Assembly: GCF_011043555.1 (NCBI RefSeq)
Contig: NZ_JAAKGS010000005.1
Location: forward strand, 124,001 to 188,000
Source: Sphingobacterium sp. SGR-19
GTDB taxonomy: Bacteria; Bacteroidota; Bacteroidia; Sphingobacteriales; Sphingobacteriaceae
Direction of reading: 5' to 3'
Length of the DNA stretch: 64,000 nt
Positions 51,749 through 59,906 of the stretch are shown here, piece by piece. How positions within the stretch are numbered: the stretch's first letter is position 1; each line of letters opens with the position of its first letter. Below the pieces are notes generated by a model, which searched no databases, was not told where the DNA came from, and worked only from the letters and a program-made list of their open reading frames with translations. The position numbers and the translations under genes were made by a program.

Positions 51749-52665
51749 TACCAATCCAATAATTCCAAGATACGACTTAGGTCGTCTTCACTCTCAAAAG
51801 GAATCTCAATAGCTCCTTTACCCCTACTGTTTTTCATATTTAACTTTACACGGGTAGAGAACCTAGAAGCCAGATCATCCTCGATTTTCTGGTACTGGAA
51901 ATCTAGTTGCTTTCCTACAGGAGCTTTCTTCGGCTTGTTCTGTTGCTGTATATTACGCACTAAAATTTCAGCCATCCGTACAGAAAGACCTTTGTCGATA
52001 ATTTCCTGATAGACATACAGCTGTTTTTCTACTTCGCCTACATTAATTAAGGCGCGTGCATGACCCATAGAAATATTTCCATCACGGATACCTGCTTGAA
52101 TGACTGGAGGTAATTTCAGCAAACGAAGATAGTTTGTCACGGTAGAGCGGTTTTTACTTACCCGTTCGCCGAGTTCTTCTTGTTTAAGGTTACACTCTTC
52201 AATCATGCGCTGGAAACTCAATGCAACTTCAATGGCGTTGAGGTTCTCACGCTGGATATTTTCGATAAGCGCCATTTCCAGCATCTGCTGGTCATTGGCT
52301 GTACGCACATATGCGGGGATGTCATCGATACCCGCTAATTTCGCTGCCCGTAAGCGACGTTCTCCACTAATTAATTGATATTCATTTTTTCCTACCTGGC
52401 GTACAGTGATAGGCTGGATCAGCCCTTGTACTTTAATAGATTCGGAAAGCTCCTGCAAAGCCTGTTCGTCGAAATCCGTACGGGGTTGGAAGGGGTTAAC
52501 GGCGACCTGGCTAACCTTGATGAAGTTGATACTGCCGGCAGCCGTATTGGTATTTTCTTTCGTTACAGAATCTGCGTTACCCGCGTTCTTTGTCACCTGC
52601 ACATCGTCACCTTGCAGTAGTGCACCCAATCCCTTTCCTAATCCTGTTTTTCTTTGTAATGCCAT
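51748..52665 (-). CDS. parB: Chromosome partitioning protein ParB
   Basis: CTP-dependent DNA-binding clamp that loads at parS (305 residues). The N-terminal CTPase/ParB domain shows VNPFQPRTDFDEQALQEL and the arginine-rich LISGERRLRAAKLAG. IENIQRENLNAIEVALSF follows. The helix-turn-helix parS-binding region is around residues 150-200 (GERVSKNRSTVTNYLRLLKLP), and a C-terminal dimerisation domain completes it. It starts 1 bp after the parA stop. No parS-like palindrome (TGTTNCACGTGAAACA) is visible in the window. Confidence 0.96.
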   Translation of the reverse strand: MALQRKTGLGKGLGALLQGDDVQVTKNAGNADSVTKENTNTAAGSINFIKVSQVAVNPFQPRTDFDEQALQELSESIKVQGLIQPITVRQVGKNEYQLISGERRLRAAKLAGIDDIPAYVRTANDQQMLEMALIENIQRENLNAIEVALSFQRMIEECNLKQEELGERVSKNRSTVTNYLRLLKLPPVIQAGIRDGNISMGHARALINVGEVEKQLYVYQEIIDKGLSVRMAEILVRNIQQQNKPKKAPVGKQLDFQYQKIEDDLASRFSTRVKLNMKNSRGKGAIEIPFESEDDLSRILELLDW

Positions 52666-52666
52666 A

Positions 52667-53464
52667 CTATACTGTTGCTGTTTGCGAATTCTCCGTAACT
52701 AAACCGTTTTTTTGTAATATTTCACGCGCGAGATTTAAGTAATTGATAGCGCCTTTACATGATGCATCGTGCATAATAACGGAAATACCAAAGCTAGGCG
52801 CTTCGCTTAACCGGGTATTTCGCTGAATGATGGTGTCAAAAACTAGATCGCTGAAATGTGTACGAACCTCTTCCACTACTTGGTTCGATAGGCGTAGACG
52901 TACATCGTACATCGTTAATAGGATACCTTCGATTTCTAAGCTGGTGTTCAATCGTGTTTGAACGATTTTAATCGTATTCAATAGTTTTCCCAAGCCTTCC
53001 AATGCAAAGTATTCGCATTGTACCGGAATAATAACCGAGTCGGATGCGGTCAATGCATTTATAGTGATTAATCCCAAAGAAGGTGAACAGTCTATGATAA
53101 TGAAGTCGTAGTCGTCTTTCACTTCATCCAACATCTTCTTCATTTTAAACTCTCGTTCATGCATATTGATCATTTCAATCTCTGCACCTACGAGATCAAT
53201 ATGTGCAGGTAGCAAATCAAGATTAGGCGTGTCTGTTTGTTGGATAGCCTCCCGTGGAGGTAGGTCATTCACTAAACATTCATATACGCTCGCCTTGATC
53301 ACCCGAGGGTCAAAACCAATTCCCGAAGTGGAATTTGCTTGAGGATCGGCATCTACCAACAATGTCTTATGCTCCAAAACAGCCAAACTTGCCGCCAAAT
53401 TGATGGAAGTTGTTGTTTTTCCTACACCGCCTTTCTGATTGGCTATTGCTATTATTTTTCCCAT
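52667..53464 (-). CDS. parA: Chromosome partitioning ATPase ParA
   Basis: Soj-type deviant Walker ATPase (265 residues) that drives chromosome segregation with ParB. The P-loop KGGVGKTTTSINLA sits near the N-terminus with the signature first Lys, and DYDFIIIDCSPSLGLITINAL is the Walker B region. The start at 53464 (MGKIIAIANQ) matches the family; an ATG 9 bp upstream is possible. It is the first gene of a five-gene operon with parB, DUF5683, dapB and lepB. Confidence 0.96.
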   Translation of the reverse strand: MGKIIAIANQKGGVGKTTTSINLAASLAVLEHKTLLVDADPQANSTSGIGFDPRVIKASVYECLVNDLPPREAIQQTDTPNLDLLPAHIDLVGAEIEMINMHEREFKMKKMLDEVKDDYDFIIIDCSPSLGLITINALTASDSVIIPVQCEYFALEGLGKLLNTIKIVQTRLNTSLEIEGILLTMYDVRLRLSNQVVEEVRTHFSDLVFDTIIQRNTRLSEAPSFGISVIMHDASCKGAINYLNLAREILQKNGLVTENSQTATV

Positions 53465-53524
53465 GAGATTCAACCCCTTTTTTATCTAAACGCCGACCGA
53501 ATAAAACTTTCCCAAAGTTACTGC

Positions 53525-53532
53525 CAAATTTA
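53525..53532 (-). promoter_or_regulatory. -7 box of the parA operon
   Basis: The minus-strand sequence TAAATTTG is an exact TAnnTTTG match 60 bp before the parA ATG. An upstream TTTG is 16 bp away, slightly closer than usual. Confidence 0.6.
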
Positions 53533-53575
53533 CATTCCTACGATAAAGCAAATGCTTAAATGATGTTAAAAATCG

Positions 53576-53583
53576 TATTTTTG
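53576..53583 (+). promoter_or_regulatory. -7 box of the FMN reductase gene
   Basis: TATTTTTG is an exact TAnnTTTG match, 101 bp before the ATG at 53685. The resulting leader of about 95 bases contains the complementary arms AAAAGCCCT (53586-53594) and AGGGCTTTT (53654-53662). Confidence 0.5.
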
Positions 53584-53684
53584 GCAAAAGCCCTTACCCA
53601 ACGGCTAAGGTTGCTAAGATACAAAAAAATAGCATTACCCTTTTATTAGAATGAGGGCTTTTTATAACAGCACTATTTTATAAT

Positions 53685-54206
53685 ATGAACTTAATTATAT
53701 CGGGAACAAATCGCGAACGGAGTAACTCTTTAAAAATAGCTAAATATTATCAACAGGAGCTACAGCGGAAGGGGGAATCGTGGGAATTGCTCTCGCTGTC
53801 AGACTTACCAAGCGATATCACGGTTACGGATCTATATGGGAAACGTAGCGAAGCTTTTAAACCTATACAGGCTTTGGTGTCTGCAGCACATAAATTTGTC
53901 TTTATCATTCCCGAATACAACGGGAGTTTTCCGGGGATATTAAAGGTGTTTATAGACGCATGTTCTTTTCCCGCTTCTTTTTTTCACAAAAAAGCGGCAC
54001 TGGTAGGTGTGTCTACCGGGAAATACGGGAACATACGTGGTGTGGACCATTTCACGGGGGTGTGTAACTACATGCGTATGCACGTATTACCACTGAAAAT
54101 CCATCTATCAAAAGTACATGATGAGTTAGACAATGATGATCAACTTATCGATGAGTTGACGACGAAATTTGTGCAGGAACAGATTGACGAAATTGCACGT
54201 TTTTAG
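53685..54206 (+). CDS. NADPH-dependent FMN reductase family protein
   Basis: Flavodoxin-like fold protein (173 residues). The phosphate loop is ISGTNRERSNSLKIAKYY, typical of chromate/quinone/azo reductases of this family. The second FMN-binding block is FIIPEYNGSFPGILKVFIDA. It probably reduces quinones or flavins with NAD(P)H in the cytoplasm, and the substrate is not known. Its stop overlaps that of the convergent lpxH-like gene by 4 bp. Confidence 0.88.
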   Translation: MNLIISGTNRERSNSLKIAKYYQQELQRKGESWELLSLSDLPSDITVTDLYGKRSEAFKPIQALVSAAHKFVFIIPEYNGSFPGILKVFIDACSFPASFFHKKAALVGVSTGKYGNIRGVDHFTGVCNYMRMHVLPLKIHLSKVHDELDNDDQLIDELTTKFVQEQIDEIARF

Positions 54207-55033
54207 ATAGGCCCGTTAACAATACTGTTTAACAGCTCTTCTACATTGTTTTTAAATGGTGTGGTTTCCATAGGTTGCTGTTCAAGCATATCTTTGTGTT
54301 TTTCGTAGTTGAACAATTTCCAGCTGCCTTGATTATATTCTAAGGCGGTGAGATTCTCGATCCAATCTCCAGAATTCATGTAGGTGCAGGTACCTTTCTT
54401 TGTTTCTATTTGCCGGATTTGTGGTTGGTGAATATGGCCACAAATTACATAATCATAACCGTTTTCAATAGCGAGGTGCGATGCAGTTTCTTCAAAATCC
54501 GAAATGAATTTTATCGCTTTTTTTACAGAGTTTTTGATACGCTTTGATAAGGAATATTTTTCATAACCTAATTTAACCAATCCCCAATTGATGATATTAT
54601 TTAGTTGGATTAAGCGATCGTATCCCCAGCCACCAAGCTTGGCGAGCCATTTGGTGTGTTGGATGGAAGCGTCAAAAACATCGCCATGAAAACACCAAAC
54701 TTTCTTGTTGTCGATATCCATAAGTTTTCGATTGGTCAATTCGATACGTCCAAACTGCATTTTCCCGAACTTTCTCAACATCTCATCGTGATTGCCGGTG
54801 ATGTACACGACCTCACAGTCGGTATAGGCCAGATCTAAGATGTATTTTAATACTTGTAAATGGGATTCAGGAAAATAACTTTTTCTAAATTGCCAGATGT
54901 CAATGATATCTCCATTGAGAATGAGTTTTTTGGGTGCTATAGAGGACAGGTATCGCAGCAACTCTTTTGCTTGGCAACCGTACGTTCCTAGATGGACATC
55001 GGAAATAACGACTAATTCAACGTTTCGCTTCAT
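54203..55033 (-). CDS. lpxH: UDP-2,3-diacylglucosamine diphosphatase-like phosphoesterase
   Basis: Calcineurin-like metallophosphoesterase (276 residues) most similar to LpxH/LpxH2, which hydrolyses UDP-2,3-diacylglucosamine in lipid A synthesis. The metal-ligand motifs appear in order: SDVHLG, LNGDIIDIW, TGNHDEML, FHGDVFD and CGHIHQPQ. The loop with FRKSYFPESHLQVLKYI fits the lipid-handling cap. The specific substrate is inferred. The gene overlaps its convergent neighbour by 4 bp. Confidence 0.85.
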   Translation of the reverse strand: MKRNVELVVISDVHLGTYGCQAKELLRYLSSIAPKKLILNGDIIDIWQFRKSYFPESHLQVLKYILDLAYTDCEVVYITGNHDEMLRKFGKMQFGRIELTNRKLMDIDNKKVWCFHGDVFDASIQHTKWLAKLGGWGYDRLIQLNNIINWGLVKLGYEKYSLSKRIKNSVKKAIKFISDFEETASHLAIENGYDYVICGHIHQPQIRQIETKKGTCTYMNSGDWIENLTALEYNQGSWKLFNYEKHKDMLEQQPMETTPFKNNVEELLNSIVNGPI

Positions 55034-55110
55034 ATTCGTTTTTCCAAAGAAAACCTTTTTTTGTTAACCTAAGATGTGCTGAGAATTAACAAATTATCAA
55101 ATTCTTCTCT

Positions 55111-55767
55111 TCATGCCTTCAATTCGGGCTCAACCACGTAACCGAGCATATAGTCTTGAAATTTTTCGTAGTACACTTGGAAAGACTTCATTAATCTACC
55201 TTTACGGAGCATAACTGTCATGACACCTTGCGGTTTATATTGGAAAGGTAGGATAGTCATGTTTTCGAGAAAAGAGATACCTTTATTGCCCTGGAGTTTA
55301 TACACAGCTTCTTTAGCACACCAACAGGCGTATAATTGCTCCGTATTATCGTTCTGTATGAAAGCCAATTCATTAGGTTTCATGAATTTTTCTTTGATGC
55401 GCAATACTTTGTCTTTAACAATTTCGAGATCGATGCCACAAGGGCCTTTCCGGCTCATGATCAGTCCGGCATAGTCGTAGGAATGTGTAAACGATATTTC
55501 ATATGGATAATTCGGTAAATAGGGCTTTCCGTTTTCATCAGATGGGCAGAAAATAAACTCGTCCGTTTTGAGGAGGTAACGAAGGAGGACGCGTGATGCC
55601 AACCAGTGTAATGTTCGTTTCCCTTTGCTGAAACGTTCCAATACAGATTTCTCTTGTTCATCGAGCTGCAAACGGTCTAATAGTTCTTCCGCTGTTTCCT
55701 CTATTTTCCATATAGCAAATTTTGTATCGCTATCTAATTCCCGAAGGTATACCAATGCCATAACCAA
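55111..55767 (-). CDS. 4'-phosphopantetheinyl transferase
   Basis: Sfp/AcpT-type transferase (218 residues) that attaches phosphopantetheine to carrier proteins. The diagnostic magnesium-binding motifs are GIDLEIV and WCAKEAVYKLQG, with KPYLPNYPYEISFTHSYDYA upstream. A start two codons downstream (55761) is equally plausible. It is a single gene with no polyketide or peptide-synthetase neighbour here, so it may serve the housekeeping acyl carrier protein or a secondary pathway elsewhere. Confidence 0.9.
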   Translation of the reverse strand: MVMALVYLRELDSDTKFAIWKIEETAEELLDRLQLDEQEKSVLERFSKGKRTLHWLASRVLLRYLLKTDEFIFCPSDENGKPYLPNYPYEISFTHSYDYAGLIMSRKGPCGIDLEIVKDKVLRIKEKFMKPNELAFIQNDNTEQLYACWCAKEAVYKLQGNKGISFLENMTILPFQYKPQGVMTVMLRKGRLMKSFQVYYEKFQDYMLGYVVEPELKA

Positions 55768-55815
55768 ATGTAAGGAAAAGTCTCAACATGAATACGAAGA
55801 TGTTGTGGTGATATT

Positions 55816-56190
55816 CTATTTTTTCTGCGGTGTTCTTCGGATGATAACTTTCGGTCGGGGTACCTGATGAGGAATTGTGTCATGCTTATCTAAACTATCT
55901 GTTCCCGGCATAGGGGCTAGTCCTCTTCCAGATAGTTTTCTTACAGGTGTTGTATAACCTTTTGATATATCATCTCTACGTGTGGGAATCTCCATGCTTT
56001 TGGATTTACGAGTTTTACTACTCCCCATAATTATCACTCGACCAGTGTCGGGTTTTAAGAGGAGTATTGAACTGTCTATCGTCGCACCCTGGATGCCAAT
56101 ATGCTGAAAAACGCTTCCCTTTTTTTCGGTTTGTTGGGCAAATGCTACCGTGAATAACATGCCTGTACATATCGTAAAAACGAACTTCAT
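55816..56190 (-). CDS. Small secreted protein of unknown function
   Basis: 124 residues with a clear type I signal peptide (MKFVFTICTGMLFTVAFAQ). The mature part is polar, Lys/Arg/Pro-rich and without recognised domains. A short hydrophobic-alternating stretch (IGIQGATIDSSILLLKPDTG) could form beta strands. It lies between the transferase gene and the divergent histidine kinase gene. It may be order-specific. Confidence 0.55.
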   Translation of the reverse strand: MKFVFTICTGMLFTVAFAQQTEKKGSVFQHIGIQGATIDSSILLLKPDTGRVIIMGSSKTRKSKSMEIPTRRDDISKGYTTPVRKLSGRGLAPMPGTDSLDKHDTIPHQVPRPKVIIRRTPQKK

Positions 56191-56296
56191 ATCATGATGA
56201 ATAAGTTTGCAATTATTAAAGTTACGTAAAAAAGTTGATTTATAGGCGATTGCTGTTAAATAGTGTTAAAGGCTGAGCTTTAATGCAAAGCCTGCC

Positions 56297-56304
56297 TATT
56301 TTTG
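56297..56304 (+). promoter_or_regulatory. -7 box of the histidine kinase gene
   Basis: TATTTTTG is an exact TAnnTTTG match ending 11 bp before the ATG at 56316. It lies inside the apparent N-terminal extension from 56283, so that extension is not coding. Confidence 0.55.
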
Positions 56305-56315
56305 TAGATAGAAGG

Positions 56316-58175
56316 ATGAAGAAGCGAAGTATCACACTGATCATATGGTTAATGTCTGTTGCCCTCATAGGGGTAATGGCCATGCAATATTATTTTATCA
56401 GAGAGTCCTTTAAACAGAAATCTCAACTTTTTGATGAAGCAGTTACCGCGGCACTCGCTTCGGTTGCCAGCAAGATTGAAAAGCAAGAGATATTTGAATT
56501 TGCGCGCGAGCAGGATCGTATTAATCAAGAGAAGTTCAAGGCCGACCAAGCTATGCGGGAGCGTAATGAGCAGCTTTTGGCAAGCCAATTGCAAATTCAG
56601 GAGAAGATAAAAAAGCTGCAACGGCAGCAATTTGATTATCAGCAGCGCTACCGAGAAGAGGAAGAGAATTTAAAAGCACTTGTTCCGAATGCGATTTATG
56701 TCAACAATGCGTTTTACGAAACCTATATAAGAAGAAAGCGATATCAGACCTATATCGACTTCAATGTCGTCAATAAATATTTGGGTGAAGGATATATTGA
56801 TACCGATATACAATTATCTGCGAAGCGTGAGGTGCCTTTAGTTCCGGCGAAAGACGATAGTACACGTTTTATTATTCCGTATTTCAGAAACAATAGGGTA
56901 GAGGCCATGCAGACAGCTACGTTGATCCCACGAATAAATCGGGAAATCGCAGGCCAATTGCAGGAGCTGGAGAATGAGCTGCTCGTACTGAACGCCAAGA
57001 AACTGCAGCAAGCAACCACACTTTTTGATACATTAGCTATTATAGGGGGCAAAAGCGAACACATCTTAAAAGATATTGAGTCGAGCATATTACTTGCGAA
57101 AAAACCTTTTCGCGAGCGTTTGAACATCAAATATTTAAAAAAGGAGCTGGATACGGAATTGAACAAACGCGATATTTATGTGCCTTTTAATATCGAAGTG
57201 AGGGATGATCAAAGCTATATCATATACGAAACCCTGCAAAGCAACAATCCGAATGCAAAAAAACAATTCGCGAAATACAGTACAAAGCTATTTGAAAACG
57301 ATTTGAACAGTTCACCGGGTCTTTTGTCAATTTATTTCCCAAATAAATCCTCGGTGATCCGCGATACCATGAGCTATATGCTCTTGCCTATGATTGCACT
57401 GTTGGCGTTGCTCATCGGTGCTTTTGCTTATACATTGAGTATTATCTTCAAGCAAAAGAAGATTTCGGAGATGAAAACGGATTTCATGAATAACATGACC
57501 CATGAATTTAAAACACCGGTGGCAACGATTATGATAGCTAGTGAATCCCTCCGCGATCCCGAAATCTCCGCGGACGGCAAGCGTGTAAATAGATTGGCTA
57601 ATATTATTTATGATGAAAATGTTCGGCTTGGTAACCATATTGAACGGGTATTAAATATTGCTCGCTTAGAAAAGGAGAACTTAAAAATAGAGAAAGTGGA
57701 TGTTCACATCAATGCGGTTGTTTCCGGTGTTTTAGACAGTATGAACCTACAACTCCAGCGTGCTAACGGTGTACTCCATACAGACATATCTGCTCCGAAC
57801 GATTTAGTCATCGGGGATGAGCTCCATTTATCCAATGTATTTTTTAACTTAGTGGATAACGCGATCAAATATAGCAAAGATGCCCCCGAGATTACCGTAA
57901 AAACGTATAACGCGAAACATCATGTTGTCGTTACGATTGCGGATAAGGGAATGGGCATGACGAAAGATCAAAAGGAAAAGATTTTTGATCAGTTCTACCG
58001 AATTCCGACAGGGAATGTACATAATGTCAAAGGGTTTGGGTTAGGACTAAGTTATGTTAATGATATTGTAAAACGGCTTAACGGTAAAATTCAGGTGAAA
58101 AGTGAAAAAGACAAAGGCACAGTCTTTGAGTTAACTTTTCCTTTGAAAGGTGTTACACCTGATCGAGAAGCATAA
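56316..58175 (+). CDS. Membrane sensor histidine kinase, RprX-like
   Basis: 619-residue two-component sensor starting at the ATG at 56316 (KKRSITLIIWLMSVALIGVM is the first helix). A long periplasmic sensor region with a coiled-coil start (about 30-105) runs to about 350, followed by a second helix at about 360-380. HisKA has the phospho-acceptor His396 (NMTHEFKTP). HATPase follows with the N-box FFNLVDNAIKYSK and glycine loops ADKGMGMTKD and GFGLGLSYV. It starts after a -7 box and is followed 13 bp later by its response regulator. The pair resembles the Bacteroides RprX/RprY system, and the stimulus is unknown. Confidence 0.92.
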   Translation: MKKRSITLIIWLMSVALIGVMAMQYYFIRESFKQKSQLFDEAVTAALASVASKIEKQEIFEFAREQDRINQEKFKADQAMRERNEQLLASQLQIQEKIKKLQRQQFDYQQRYREEEENLKALVPNAIYVNNAFYETYIRRKRYQTYIDFNVVNKYLGEGYIDTDIQLSAKREVPLVPAKDDSTRFIIPYFRNNRVEAMQTATLIPRINREIAGQLQELENELLVLNAKKLQQATTLFDTLAIIGGKSEHILKDIESSILLAKKPFRERLNIKYLKKELDTELNKRDIYVPFNIEVRDDQSYIIYETLQSNNPNAKKQFAKYSTKLFENDLNSSPGLLSIYFPNKSSVIRDTMSYMLLPMIALLALLIGAFAYTLSIIFKQKKISEMKTDFMNNMTHEFKTPVATIMIASESLRDPEISADGKRVNRLANIIYDENVRLGNHIERVLNIARLEKENLKIEKVDVHINAVVSGVLDSMNLQLQRANGVLHTDISAPNDLVIGDELHLSNVFFNLVDNAIKYSKDAPEITVKTYNAKHHVVVTIADKGMGMTKDQKEKIFDQFYRIPTGNVHNVKGFGLGLSYVNDIVKRLNGKIQVKSEKDKGTVFELTFPLKGVTPDREA

Positions 58176-58188
58176 AACTGACATTCGT

Positions 58189-58875
58189 ATGCAAAAAATA
58201 TTACTGGCTGAAGACGACCCGAACTTAGGCGAACTTCTAAAAGACTACTTAGAATTAAAAGGAAAATTTGACGTCACGTTAGCTCAAGATGGCGAGGAGG
58301 CGCTTACAGCTTTTCGTAAAGACAAATACGACCTGTGTATTTTTGACGTGATGATGCCGAAAAAAGACGGCTTTTCATTAGGTAAAGACGTTCGTAAAAT
58401 GGACAAAACTATACCTATCATCTATGCCACAGCGAAAGGTATGATGGAGGATAAAACACAAGCATTCGAATTGGGAGGAGATGATTACATTACCAAACCA
58501 TTCCGCGTAGAAGAATTATTACTTCGCATCAATGCATTGCTAAAGCGTGTATCCAAGGATAAAGAAGAAGAGTTGGCAGATAAATTTGAAATTGGGAATT
58601 ATTTCTTCGATTACACTAGCCAAATTATCTCTTTTAAAGGTCAACAGCAAAAGTTGTCCACCAAAGAAGCTGAATTGTTGCGGTTATTGTGCCTGAACAA
58701 AAATGATGTGCTTACCCGCGAGGAGGCTTTAGTGAAAATTTGGCACGACGACAATTACTTTACTGGTCGTAGTATGGATGTGTTTTTGAGTAAATTACGT
58801 AAATATCTCAAGGAAGATCCTAATGTGGAAATTGTCAATGTACATGGAAAAGGATATAAACTACTGGTAAGCTAG
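58189..58875 (+). CDS. OmpR-family response regulator, RprY-like
   Basis: 228-residue DNA-binding regulator. The receiver domain has acidic Asp9-Asp10, the phospho-acceptor Asp53 (CIFDVMMPKKDG) and the conserved Lys in GGDDYITKPF. The winged-helix effector domain is at about 130-226 (LSTKEAELLRLLCLNKNDVLT and NVHGKGYKLLV). I choose the ATG at 58189. An in-frame GTG at 58150 overlaps the kinase gene and adds non-family residues. The gene ends at a terminator shared with pfkA. Confidence 0.93.
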   Translation: MQKILLAEDDPNLGELLKDYLELKGKFDVTLAQDGEEALTAFRKDKYDLCIFDVMMPKKDGFSLGKDVRKMDKTIPIIYATAKGMMEDKTQAFELGGDDYITKPFRVEELLLRINALLKRVSKDKEEELADKFEIGNYFFDYTSQIISFKGQQQKLSTKEAELLRLLCLNKNDVLTREEALVKIWHDDNYFTGRSMDVFLSKLRKYLKEDPNVEIVNVHGKGYKLLVS

Positions 58876-58902
58876 AAGGGGCGCACCCGATGCGCCCCTT
58901 CT
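58874..58902. terminator. Terminator between response regulator and pfkA
   Basis: A 12-bp perfect stem, AGAAGGGGCGCA (58874-58885) with 58891-58902, around CCCGA. It overlaps the regulator stop codon and lies 2 bp before the convergent pfkA stop. Confidence 0.8.
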
Positions 58903-58904
58903 GT

Positions 58905-59879
58905 TTATAACGATAGAATTTCGACAATTCTAGTTAAGTTCTCGTTTATCTTATCGATATGCTTAATCGCTTTATTAAACGGAGTAAATTGTACTTGTCC
59001 GCAGATAAGCCCCGCCATTTCTCCTCTTCTTCCTTCCAGTAAACCTTCGACGGAAGCTACGCCTAATCTACTTGCTAAAACTCTATCCATACAGCTTGGA
59101 CGGCCGCCACGTTGAATATGCCCTAATATAGAAAGACGAACGTCGTAATGCGGAAAATTCTCTTTGATTTTATCTGCAACTACTTCACCGCCCTCTTTAT
59201 CGCCTTCCGCTACAATGATGATACGGGAAGATTTATTTTTACGCGATTTGTCCAGACGTTTCATGATGGCATCATAGTCTACGGTCAGTTCAGGGATTAA
59301 TACGGCTTCTGCACCTGTACTGATACCGGAACGTAATGCAATCAGCCCGGAGTCACGCCCCATAACTTCAATAACAAACACACGATCATGAGATTCAGCT
59401 GTGTCTCTTATCTTGTCAACAGCATCAACTACGGTGTTGATAGCGGTGTCATATCCGATGGTGAAATCCGTTCCGGCTAAATCGTTGTCGATAGTGCCTG
59501 GCATCCCAATGATAGGAATATCAAATTCTTCTATAAACTTAGAGGCTCCTGTAAACGTTCCATCCCCACCGATCACAACCAAGGCATCAATACCTAACGT
59601 TTTAATATTTTCATATGCCTGTTTACGTCCCTCGTAGGTTTTGAATTCTTCACTTCTAGCTGTTTTAAGGATGGTACCGCCACGTTGAATGATATTGGCG
59701 ACCGATTTGGCGTCCATAGGAACGATTTCGCCTTTTACCAGGCCATCATATCCCCTAAGCACGCCGAACATATTTAAATCGTTGTATATCCCCGTACGTA
59801 CTACTGCACGAATACCCGCGTTCATTCCCGGAGAATCTCCTCCGGATGTCAAAACTGCAATATTTTTTATAGTTCTCAT
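58905..59879 (-). CDS. pfkA: 6-phosphofructokinase
   Basis: ATP-dependent PfkA-type glycolytic kinase (324 residues). The ATP site is LTSGGDSPGMNAGIR at the N-terminus and GGDGTFTGA near residue 104. The catalytic loop PGTIDNDLAGTDFTIG contains the Asp general base. EVMGRDSGLIAL and LGHIQRGGRPS bind fructose-6-phosphate and the effector. The GGDGT motif with Gly supports ATP rather than pyrophosphate as donor. Confidence 0.97.
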   Translation of the reverse strand: MRTIKNIAVLTSGGDSPGMNAGIRAVVRTGIYNDLNMFGVLRGYDGLVKGEIVPMDAKSVANIIQRGGTILKTARSEEFKTYEGRKQAYENIKTLGIDALVVIGGDGTFTGASKFIEEFDIPIIGMPGTIDNDLAGTDFTIGYDTAINTVVDAVDKIRDTAESHDRVFVIEVMGRDSGLIALRSGISTGAEAVLIPELTVDYDAIMKRLDKSRKNKSSRIIIVAEGDKEGGEVVADKIKENFPHYDVRLSILGHIQRGGRPSCMDRVLASRLGVASVEGLLEGRRGEMAGLICGQVQFTPFNKAIKHIDKINENLTRIVEILSL

Positions 59880-59906
59880 GTTAGATTGATTGTTGTTTTT
59901 TTATCT

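Noticed and set aside
53474..53684. parS site near parAB
   Set aside because: No sequence close to TGTTNCACGTGAAACA is present here or elsewhere that I could see. ParB sites are often distant from the genes.
58150..58188. Response regulator start at GTG 58150
   Set aside because: It overlaps the kinase gene and adds residues absent from the receiver family. The ATG at 58189 gives the canonical N-terminus.
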